64,000 bases of DNA, from positions 25,700,001-25,764,000 of the forward strand of contig OX940860.1 of NCBI GenBank assembly GCA_954871525.1, in the 5' to 3' direction. Position 1 is the stretch's first letter. Every line of letters begins with the position of its first letter. Below the pieces are notes generated by a model. That model was not told where the DNA came from, ran no database searches, and was given only the letters and a program-made list of their open reading frames with translations. The position numbers were made by a program, and so were the translations under genes. Below are positions 21,171 through 31,411 of the stretch, in pieces. This DNA is from Parietaria judaica. Taxonomy: Eukaryota; Streptophyta; Magnoliopsida; Rosales; Urticaceae.

Positions 21171-22619
21171 AACTAAAAAGAAAAAGCCGCCCATTTCTGT
21201 TGTTAGCTGTGGCTATTATTTTATTTTTTATTATTTTTTACTTTTCACTGAAGTAATTGAATTATTGAAAATAATGTGGCGAGAATAATTTAACTGTGCG
21301 GATAAATCTACCCTTGTTATATCGATCTGCCTAAAATTATTTTTGGATATTCATTTATAAATCTTTTATTCAATTTGGTAAAGTTGTGAAAAAAAATGAT
21401 ACTATTTATCAGCATGACATGTACTTGAGTTGAGGTTCAAGTATTTATGCGGTGTTTGGGTTCCGAGTTCCGAATTTTCATAAAAATCTATGATTGAAAA
21501 TTTAGTTTCGATTAAACTATTGTTTTGATCCGAATTTCGTATTTAAATATAAAAATTGTACTCTTATTTTGATTTTAGAATTCTATGCAAATTTAATATT
21601 AGAAATCCTAATTTTGCTTTTAAAAAATACTCGGTCACTTATAATAATAAAAAATTCTTTAAAAAATTAATCGAAATTTATTTTTCCTCATAATCGTAAT
21701 TAGGATTTGGGTTTTAGAAATAATTATATTTCTTATACTTTGATTTTTATAACCTACTAATTTGCACGTAAGTATCTTCTTGATTGATTTTTATTAATAA
21801 CAAAAAATGAAGTAAATGTAAAACTATAAAAATAGAAGCTGGGTCACGGAAAAGAAAAGGACCAATGATGAGAAGGACATAACAGAAAAGTAGAAATGGA
21901 CGGCTGAGATTTGATGGAGAGGCATGGGATGTGATTTCATGCTTATGCTTTCAAACTTCAAACTAGTTTTGGCGGGTCCCATTACCCGCTTTCTATAATA
22001 ATCACTCATGTATTTATTTGTTTTCTTTAAAAAACAAATTATCAACTTCAAATTTTTTTGTTTTTAAATTGTTTTATTGAATTAATTAGTATGAATGAAA
22101 AAAAAAAAACTTATGCATTTGAATTTTGATAAAATAAAATCTTAAGTTATGATAAATAAAACTTATGCTTATTGTAAACTCAAGGATATATTGGTTGTTA
22201 GTGTTACCCACCTTATATATGTGTATATATATATATATTAATTCTTGAAAAAAAAATTTAAAAATTTTAAACATTGCGATCGAATATATATATTTTTTTA
22301 AAGTGCGTATACAAGAGTTGGTAGCTCGGAGTTGATCTAGGCCATTGACTAAGTAAATGTTGGGAGCTACTAACAAAATATGTTTATAATTTTAAATGAC
22401 TTAAAAATATTTATGTTGCTATTTGTTCTGTTATTATTTTGATTTTTGCTACAAAATTGATGTGACAATTCATTGCTTAATAGCTTACAAGTATTTATAC
22501 TAGTTTGCATGTGCTATATATAGTGCTATATGTGTTAGTTAGAGAAATAAATTTTGTATCAATTATTGAGCAATAATATTATAATATCAATAAATTGAAT
22601 TAATACGTATTAAAAAATG
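21171..22619. other. AT-rich intergenic DNA
   Basis: Probable SCAB promoter side, followed by sequence with long A and T runs. No gene or element was recognised before the Copia target site at 22620. Confidence 0.4.
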
Positions 22620-22624
22620 GTATG

Positions 22625-22865
22625 TGTTATGAATTCACTAACTTTGCACCTTGAATTTAAGTGGTAAGAAATTTGGTGAGTGGTGTGTTTTTATGGAAAA
22701 GATGATGGAGAGAAGTAAGATGTGAGTGAGATAAATGTAAGTGTAGAAATGTGAGAGGTGAATTTTATTCATCCACTTAGGGGGGTATTTATAGGAAATT
22801 TGGAGCATACAATTATTGACTAATATAGTGTGAAAATAAATGAGCATTTCACATTATACATAACA
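22625..22865 (-). repeat. 3' LTR of the Copia element
   Basis: 241 bp, starting TGTTATGAATTC and ending ATACATAACA on the plus strand. No difference from the LTR at 28553-28793 was found by eye. Confidence 0.95.
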
Positions 22866-22994
22866 CTCCCCCTTGGAATGCTCATTACAAGAATTACGTG
22901 TTCATGCTGCCTCATTAAAAACCTTACTAGGAAAAACCCAGTGGGATAAAAACCATAGTAAGGAAAAAAGAGTGCAGTCACGTAAAGCTCCCCC

Positions 22995-25900
22995 TCATGC
23001 TGACATGGGTGATAAATTCTGTAGTCTTCGCATCCCGATGTCATGAACATGTTTTCTGAAAGTTGAAGTAGGGAGCGCCTTTGTGAAGAGATCCGCCGAG
23101 TTTTCGCTGGAACGAACATACTGGATACTGATGACATTGTTCTTTTCCAGTTCTTGAGTAAACGAGAAAAACTTTGGAGGAATATGTTTTGTTCTGTCGC
23201 TTTTGATAAATCCTTCCTTCATCTGAGCAACACACGCAGCATTATCTTCGTAAAGTATGATGGGATCATCATTTGTTAGAAGACCACTTGTGGTTCTGAT
23301 ATGCTGTGTCACGGATCTAAGCCACACGCACTCACGGCTAGCTTCATGTAGTGCGATGATCTCAGCATGGTTTGATGATGTCGCTACGAGTGTCTGTTTC
23401 TGGGAGCGCCAAGAAATTGCAGTCCCTCCGCAGGTAAACACATATCCCGTTTGGGATCTCCCTTTATGTGGATCTGACAAGTAACCTGCATCTGCATAGC
23501 CAATCAAAACTGGTTTTGTATTGTTAGGGTAAAATAATCCCAAATCAATTGTTCCTTGGAGATAACGAAACACATGTTTAATCCCATTCCAGTGTCTTTT
23601 AGTAGGAGCCGAACTGAATCTTGCTAATAAATTAACAGCAAAAGCTATATCCGGTCGAGTACAATTAGCAAGGTACATAAGAGCTCCAATTGCACTGAAA
23701 TATGGTACTTCTGGACCAAGAATCTCTTCGGATTCCTCACATGGACGATATGGATCCTTTCCTACATCAAGGGACCTTACGACCATTGGGGTACTCAATG
23801 GATTTGATTTATCCATATTGAATCTCTTTAAGATTCTTCTCGTGTAATTTGATTGATGCACAAGTATCCCCCTTTGAAAGTGCTCAATTTGCAAACCGAG
23901 ACAATACTTTGTTTTCCCAAGGTCTTTCATCTCGAATTCTTTCTTTAAGTAAGAGATTACTTCCTGAATCTCTTCATTTGTCCCAATGATATTTAAATCA
24001 TCAACATAGACAGCGATAATCACACAACCAGATGTTGTTTTCTTGATAAAAACGCAAGGGCAAAGCGGGTCGTTAATATATCCTTTTTGTAATAAATATT
24101 CACTTAGTCGGTTGTACCACATGCGTCCGGATTGCTTTAACCCATATAGAGACCTTTGCAATTTGATTGAATATCTTTCTCTGGGTTTTGAACTTGATGC
24201 TTCAGGCATTTTGAATCCTTCAGGGATTCTCATGTAAATATCAGTATCAAGCGATCCGTATAAATAAGCGGTAACAACATCCATGAGGTGCATATTTAGT
24301 TTCTCATGAACAGCTAGACTGATCAAGTATCTGAATGTAATTCCATCCATGACAGGAGAATATGTTTCCTCAAAGTCAATTCCGGGCCTTTGAGAAAAAC
24401 CTTGTGCAACAAGTCGAGCCTTGTATCTCACAATCTCATTTTTCTCATTTCTCTTTCGTACAAATACCCATTTGAATCCAACAGGTCTCACATCTTCAGG
24501 TGTGAGCACTATAGGCCCAAAAACATTGCGTTTGTTAAGTGATTCTAATTCAACATCAATAGCCCTTTTCCATTCAGCCCAATCGCGTCTATTTTTACAT
24601 TCGGTAACAGACCGTGGTTCAGGATCCCCATTATTTTCGTCCATAACATCGCATGCCAAATTGTAACAGAGTGCATCATCGATGTCCATATCTCGGTTCC
24701 ACATTATACCTGTACTGGCATAATTAATCGAGATTTCTAGATTTTCCTCGTCGCGTATTTCTTCAGGAATACGTTCCTCTATATTGGGGTCATCTTGTTT
24801 CTCTGCTCCTTTTCTTTTTCGAGGATTTTTATCTTTGGAACCGAGTGGTCTCCCACGCTTCAGGCGTGTTGTGATTTCATGGGTGACTTTATTTTCAATT
24901 TGCCCTTTTGGAATCTCTATTTGGGCAGGAGCGTTCTCAGCTGGTATATGAGATTTAGTCACTCTCTTTGTGTCTGTAAAGGCATCAGGAAGTTGATTTG
25001 CTATATCTTGCAAATGCAAAATTCTTTGAACTTTTCCTTCACAATCTTTTGTGTAAGGATCAAGATGCAATAATGTTGGTACAGACCATGTAATTTCTCT
25101 TTCCAGCTGTTTTCTTTCTCCCCCTAATGCTGGGAAATTTTCTTCATCAAAGTGGCAATCAGCAAAACGAGCTGTGCAAATATTCCCAGTTTGAGGTTCA
25201 AGGTATTTAACAATAGATGGGCTTTCAAAGCCTACATAAATACCAAGACTTCTTTGTGGCCCCATCTTTGTTCTTTGGGGTGGTGCAATAGGCACATAAA
25301 CAGCACAACCAAAAATCCTTAGATGGGATATATTTGGTTCTTGGCCGAATACAAGTTGCACTGGGGAGTATTTATGATATGCACTTGGTCTGATGCGAAT
25401 TAATGCCGCAGCATGTAATATTGCATGACCCCATACCGAAGTAGGAAGCATTGTTCTCATTATCAATGGTCTAGCAATAAGCTGGAGGCGCTTGATCAAT
25501 GATTCAGCCAGACCATTTTGTGTGTGAACATGAGCAACAGGATGCTCGACATCAATCCCAACTGACATACAATAATCATCGAATGCCTGGGATGTGAATT
25601 CACCGGCATTATCAAGTCTGATTTTCTTGATCGGATGATCGGGAAATTGAGCTCGCAATTTGATTATCTGAGCGAGTAATTTAGCAAATGCCATATTGCG
25701 AGTTGATAATAAACACACATGTGACCATTTGCTAGAGGCATCTATCAATACCATGAAGTATCGAAATGGTCCACACGGTGGGTGAATTGGCCCACATATA
25801 TCACCTTGAATACGCTCAAGGAACATAGGTGATTCTGTTTCAACTTTTCCCGGTGAAGGTCTTATGATTAATTTTCCAAGAGAACAAGCTTTACAATGGA

Positions 25901-26467
25901 ATATTTTTCCTTGAGGGATCTTCTGGTCCTTCAATGGATGTCCATGTGTATTTTCAATAATTCTCCGCATCATGGTTGAACCAGGATGACCTAGGCGGTC
26001 ATGCCATATGGTAAATATTGGAGGTTTGGCAACTACCATATTTGATTCAATTGCACTTATATACGTAAAATGCAATCCTGTGTGGAGCATTGGTAGTTTT
26101 TCAAGTACGTATTTCTTCCCCGATTTATGCATTATAATAAACATATATTTCATGGCATTCTCAGTTGCAGACTGAGTATCAAATTCATGAGAATATATAT
26201 CCTTGAAACTCAACAGGTTTCTTTTAGATCTTGGGGAGAATAAGGCATTGTTTATGGTAAACATGGTGCCATTTGGTAATGTAAAATTCGCTTTACCAAC
26301 TCCTTCAATCAGATCTACAGGACCTGATATTGTATCCACACTGGCTTGTGTTGATTTTATGTTTGAGAAAAACTTTTTATCCTTCAATATTGTGTGTGTC
26401 GTTCCACAGTCGAGTATACAAAATTCTCCAGCTTCACGATTAGCTTTGTCCATTTGAAAAACTTTAA
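22995..26467 (-). CDS. Copia Pol polyprotein (PR-IN-RT-RH)
   Basis: A continuous frame of about 1,155 residues. In order: an aspartic protease core with Cys in place of the usual Ser/Ala (DCGTTHTIL, near the N-terminus); an integrase with HHCC zinc residues (WHDRLGHPG..., FHCKACSLGK) and catalytic Asp/Asp/Glu region (VLIDASSKW, RLDNAGEF); reverse transcriptase (RYKARLVAQGFSQ, active site AVYVDDLNIIG); and RNase H (ADAGYLSDPHKGRSQTGYVF, ending in ILYEDNAACV). The first ATG is at 26453. The frame is open upstream to a splice-acceptor-like TTTTTAG at 26468, so I start it at 26467. It ends at 22995 just before the polypurine tract. No stop or frameshift is visible. Confidence 0.92.
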
Positions 26468-26625
26468 CTAAAAACAAAACACAAATTTTGATAAGAAAGG
26501 TAATTAATTAAACATGAGCATTAGTCTATTACACACCTTAAAAATCATGACATATTCTAAAAAGAAAAGACAAACAAACATCGGACCATTGGGCTTCATT
26601 CCCAAAAGGAATTACATAATTCATA

Positions 26626-27678
26626 TTAGTTTCCACTAGTCGCTTGTTCAGCAAAATCGCCAACTGTGTCAATGAAATCACCATTGAAGTCGGATGCTTC
26701 GAGATGAGTGGATTCGTTATTGTCAATAAAGTTGACTTCTTTCTCTTTCCCTTTCCCCTTCATGGACTCTTGGTAGAGTTTGCATAAGTGTTGTGGGGCT
26801 CGGCAAACTCTTGACCAATGCCCTTTAGTGCCACATCTGAAACAAGTGGTTTCAAAGCCTTTTGGGGAGATCATCTCTTTTCCCTTTTTAGAAGGGTCAT
26901 CGTGGCTCCTCCCGTGTTGCTGTTTTTTATGATAGTAATTAGCGGACTTATAAGAGGGATTATAACCACCTCGTCCACGTCCGTAACTACGACCACGACC
27001 TCGACCTCGCCCACGACCTCGGCCTCGCTCTCGACCCTGAAAATAGTTCTTGGGCTCAGGCTCGTCAGAGTTGATAGCGTTTGCTTCAGGAAGCGCTTTT
27101 GAGCCGGTCGGGCGAGATTGATGATTTTTCATCAGCAACTCATTATTCTTTTCTGCGATAAGGAGACAAGCAATTAGTTCAGAATACTTTTGAAAACCCC
27201 GTACACGATATTGTTGCTGTAGGGTTACATTTGATGCGTGGAAAGTAGAAAAAGTCTTTTCCAGCATTTCAGCGTCAGTTACCGTTACCCCACAAAATTT
27301 TAAGTGGGTCACGATTCTGAACATTGCAGAATTATAGTCTCCGACTTTCTTGTAGTCTTGGAACCTTAAAGCGGTCCATTCATCGCGAAAAATGGGGAGC
27401 ATTACATCCCTTTGGTGATCGTATCTTTCTTTGAGATTTTTCCACAGCTCACTTGGATCTTTCACAGTGAGATATTCATTTTTGAGGCTTTCGTCAAGGT
27501 GTCGACGAAGGAAGATTAAAGATCTCGCCTTGTCCGTCCTTGACGATTCGTTTACCTCCTTGAGTGTCTCAAGAAGATTCATTGATTCCAAGTGCATCTC
27601 AATATCCACTGTCCAAGGCATGTAATTATTGCCAGTGATATCAAGAGGGCTGAATTCAAGCTTCACAAGATTTGACAT
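26626..27678 (-). CDS. Copia Gag
   Basis: A 350-residue capsid and nucleocapsid protein. The ATG at 27678 (MSNLVKLEFSPLDITGNNYM) was chosen because plant Copia gags start this way. In-frame ATGs at 27693 and 27711 would add 5 or 11 residues. The first 190 residues match the gag fold of plant Copia elements (WKNLKERYDHQRDVMLP). They are followed by an Arg-Gly tract (about 215-240) and a CCHC zinc knuckle (CFRCGTKGHWSRVC, about residue 278). It stops at 26626, 159 bases before the Pol frame resumes, which points to splicing or another recoding step. Confidence 0.9.
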   Translation of the reverse strand: MSNLVKLEFSPLDITGNNYMPWTVDIEMHLESMNLLETLKEVNESSRTDKARSLIFLRRHLDESLKNEYLTVKDPSELWKNLKERYDHQRDVMLPIFRDEWTALRFQDYKKVGDYNSAMFRIVTHLKFCGVTVTDAEMLEKTFSTFHASNVTLQQQYRVRGFQKYSELIACLLIAEKNNELLMKNHQSRPTGSKALPEANAINSDEPEPKNYFQGRERGRGRGRGRGRGRSYGRGRGGYNPSYKSANYYHKKQQHGRSHDDPSKKGKEMISPKGFETTCFRCGTKGHWSRVCRAPQHLCKLYQESMKGKGKEKEVNFIDNNESTHLEASDFNGDFIDTVGDFAEQATSGN

Positions 27679-28156
27679 AGTGGTAACTAACATGAAAATA
27701 AAATAATTCATTAGATTTAATTCAAAATATAAAAGTCTACAAATATTGTAAATAATAAAGCAAGATACATGAATACAACCATCTTAAAGGAAAAATAAAA
27801 TTCCTCCGGTGTAATATGAAAAATGAAAATACTAACATTAAATACAAGGATCATTATGGCTATAAAAACTAACATTAGTCTAGTCATTTTTCGGCTAAAA
27901 CTTGAAGAGAAAATATGAGGTAGAATAAGAGATGTGAATTTTGTATGGTTTGATAAACTTGTATTTATAGTGTAAAAACTAGCCGTTTATAGCCGTTATA
28001 TAGCCGTTGGAAATACACAAACATAATGTAATTAAATGCTATAATTAGGTTAGTGATGATATGTCATAAAATGAGATGTAAAAATAGTCAAACATTATAC
28101 ATATATAATATTAATCATAAGCATATTGAAAATGAAGTAGTTAAAACTAATCTCAA

Positions 28157-28460
28157 TAATATCATTTTACTATAAGGTGGCAGAGCCTCCTGTATATAAT
28201 AATTTGATATTACTTGAAGATAAATTTTATTTTTTTTAGATGTAAATCACATCATTTTATTATAAGGTGGCATAGCCTTCCATTGTATAATAATATGATG
28301 TTATACATAAGAAAGTTAAATATTATAAATCATATTACCATAAGGTGGCAAAGCCTCCTGTGTATGGTAAGATGATGTTATTCATAAGAATAATTAATTA
28401 TCATAGATCCCATTACATTACTATAAGGTGGCAGAGCCTCCTGTATATAGTAATATGATG
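28157..28460 (-). repeat. Four tandem hairpins in the Copia leader
   Basis: Four units (28157-28212, 28249-28301, 28329-28376, 28411-28460), spaced 80-92 bases apart, share the core AAGGTGGCANAGCC. Each unit is an inverted repeat around that core. The stems next to the core are TTATTATA/TATAATAA (unit 2), TTACCATA/TATGGTAA (unit 3) and TTACTATA/TATAGTAA (unit 4). Bases change on both sides together, so pairing is kept. Unit 1 has an imperfect stem here but pairs further out (TAATATCA/TGATATTA). They lie between the 5' LTR and gag, inside the transcribed leader. Confidence 0.9.
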
Positions 28461-28552
28461 TTGTACAACGATAATAATAATTATAAAATTTTCAGTCCAC
28501 AGTTTAATATACCGTGTTCTGAGCTTACCGTAGAGTGATCGTGCTGATAACG

Positions 28553-28793
28553 TGTTATGAATTCACTAACTTTGCACCTTGAATTTAAGTGGTAAGAAAT
28601 TTGGTGAGTGGTGTGTTTTTATGGAAAAGATGATGGAGAGAAGTAAGATGTGAGTGAGATAAATGTAAGTGTAGAAATGTGAGAGGTGAATTTTATTCAT
28701 CCACTTAGGGGGGTATTTATAGGAAATTTGGAGCATACAATTATTGACTAATATAGTGTGAAAATAAATGAGCATTTCACATTATACATAACA
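28553..28793 (-). repeat. 5' LTR of the Copia element
   Basis: 241 bp, the upstream LTR in element orientation. It should hold the promoter. No difference from the LTR at 22625-22865 was found. Confidence 0.95.
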
Positions 28794-28798
28794 GTATG

Positions 28799-31384
28799 AT
28801 TGTTTTTTTTATTATTATTATTAGTTGGTCTCACTATTTTTTGGATAAATTTGCTTAATCGTTGGACTAGGAATAGATACTCGACCGACCGTTTACCGAT
28901 TTGAAAAGGACTGAGTGTGATTTTTCAATATGACGAAATTACCCTTTCATGTTAGTTGACTTAAAAATATTTCCTATCATCTAGTCACTTTCTCAAATCT
29001 TAGGTTAGGACCAAATAGATGAAAATAAAAGCTCACATTAATTAATTTTTTTCTATGATCGGCCAAATCTCATGCGTGCTTTATTTTTATTTTTCCGTTT
29101 TAATATTTATTTGCTGAGAGAAGCTTCCATGCGTGTGATCAAATATAAAAGGAGGGGATTACGTGATTAATAAAATAAAAATAGAATATTTGTAGAAAGT
29201 ACTTTATATTTGTAACATATTTTAGTTATTTATGCAGCATAAACCCGTTTTCATTGAAGGTAGGAATACTAGTATAATGTTGAATTTTTGACAAATGACG
29301 TTAACGTTGCAACAATTGGTGACATATATATATATATATATATTAATTTATTTATTTATATAAAAAAATTGAAATAATTATAAAAAAAAATCTTATTATT
29401 ACCTTCTACTAATGTTTTTGAGACCGGCGCCCGCGCATCTAATTTCGACAAGTTACCCTTTTAATCAAAAAGTAGTACTCTATGTCTATACTACTAAAAA
29501 GTAATTGAGTTTATGTCGCATAAAAAAACAAACAAATGTTACTTTCAAGTTTCAACAAATATCCCTTATAATTTTGACACATCTAATTCAAGGAGTTGAT
29601 ACAGTATTTCAAGATCTTGAGGAAAGAAAAAAAAAATGGCTTTGAAATGTCACAAGTGGTTTGGTAATTTGTTTTTATTATTTGTAAGAATGACGTAATT
29701 AGTGTATTTAATAAAATTATAGTTAGATTTTCTCTAGTCATCACTTTCAAGGTGGTTTGATCATTGATGCATAACTTCTTTTCATAATTAATTGATGTGC
29801 TTAGTGTGTGGTTAGGAACTACCTCAATATAAAAGAGAGATGTGAGCTCATGAATCATGATTTTTATCTTATTTTTTAAGGGAAAAGAATGATCGTTGTA
29901 GCCCCAAATGAATTTCTATTACTATTGACCTAGTCATACTTATTTTCGGTTCATTTATTTATTTTATTCTAAAAGTGGTTGCGATTCATTTTAATAATAT
30001 ATTATTATTTAGATTTTATATGAAGAAAACCAAACACGTAATATTTATTATTGATCAAAATCAAATCATAGTAAGCGGATCCCAAGATGGAAAAATCTAT
30101 ATAAAAGAAAAGGATATTGAATTAGTGAGAAAGAGAAAAGAAAAACCTAACAAAATACATGGATGCATTTATAGACTATATAGAATATTGGGCAGATACA
30201 AATACAATAAGTAGTTCATATTTAAAGAGAAAAAATCTCTTGGATTGACAATAAGTTTTTGAATCGAAGAGAGAAGGTCAAAGAGGAATATAAAAATGAG
30301 AGAAAGAAAACAGAGAAAATGAGGGGGGAAATGCAGGAAATAAATTTAATGTTATTTTTCTTCAAATTTTTTTAAAAGAAATATATATATATTTATCAAT
30401 TATGAAATATTGAGAAACTTTAATGTTGTTTTTTTAAGTTTCTTTTGCTCAGTAACAACATATTAACAATCGAGTTTTGAACCTTTTTTTTTCTTCTTCA
30501 GCTTTTAAGGCCTAATAAAATCACATTTAGAAGATAAAATTGAGTAGCTATATATACATAAAAAAAAATGATGAAAATAACTTAAGACGTTGAAAACTGA
30601 ACATATTTTTCTTTTCATATGATGTGGATAAAACTATTGTTACATCTCTCCTCAAAGTCAAAACTATGTAGTTTTCCATTAAATGTCAGGTGGTTGATTA
30701 CAAGCCTTCGATTTTTAGTGTTAATGTTGCGAAATTTAACATCTTTAGGTACACATGTTATTATGTGTACGCTAATATTTCTAATACATCATATCATATG
30801 TTAATATATGGAATGCCATGTATGTATATTTTGTAACTGAAATTTCATACCTCAAATTACTTACAGTTCGATCAATTAAAGCTAAATGAGTTTAAAGTAA
30901 AAGAACATCGTATATACCTAAATTCAATAAATATAAGATGATATATTTTTGTGTCTAATTATTTTAATTGAATAAAAACAAAAACAAAAACGACAGATGA
31001 TAAAAAATATAGTGTCACATTTGTTAATTTTTAATACTTTTCTCGCTATTTTTCTGCTTCAAACCTCTATTGTCTCAACTCTCAATTACTTAAAATCTAA
31101 ATATTTTTGCCGCGATTATCTCATAAAGAATAAGTCCGTCAACTATTTTTCAACTCAAATACCGCGTGTTATTAGGTACGTACACGAAGATGCATTTTAT
31201 GATCATAGTACTTTTGCCGATCCCAACTAAAAATATTGGGCACATAGTATAGTTATACAGTACCTTCGGCGTGGCATATGAAAACTGAGCAAGTTAAATC
31301 GGAAGGTGCCACGGCGTCGCCAAAGCCGGTGCGGCGGAGGACGGCGAGTCTCCGACGAGAGAGAGAGAGAGTGTGTGTCGGGTG
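28799..31384. other. AT-rich intergenic DNA upstream of a PPR gene
   Basis: About 2.6 kb with (TA)n near 29324-29342, long A and T runs and no convincing gene. Short open frames are AT-driven. The last few hundred bases should contain the promoter of the PPR gene at 31408. A GA/GT run lies at about 31359-31379. Confidence 0.4.
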
Positions 31385-31411
31385 ATGTCCGCCATTGTTA
31401 GACCTCTATGA
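31385..31411 (+). promoter_or_regulatory. Upstream ORF overlapping the PPR start codon
   Basis: An 8-codon upstream frame (MSAIVRPL) ends in TGA at 31409-31411. That stop overlaps the main ATG (31408-31410) as ATGA. Ribosomes that translate it would stop exactly on the main start, an arrangement that can couple termination to reinitiation or repress the main frame. Whether the upstream ATG is inside the transcript is not known. Confidence 0.6.

Larger units (their letters stand above)
22625..28793 (-). mobile_element. Full-length Ty1/Copia retrotransposon, identical LTRs
   Basis: A 6169-bp element reads on the minus strand. The target duplication GTATG is at 22620-22624 and 28794-28798. Both LTRs are 241 bp (TGTTATG..CATAACA on the plus strand), and I found no difference between them. 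The sequence right after the 5' LTR reads CGTTATCAGCACGA, a divergent primer-binding site. The polypurine tract AAGGGGGAG (22866-22874) precedes the 3' LTR. Coding order is gag (27678-26626), then protease, integrase, reverse transcriptase and RNase H in one frame (26467-22995), which is the Copia order. The 874-base leader holds four hairpins. Intact frames and identical LTRs suggest a recent, possibly still active, copy. Confidence 0.95.
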
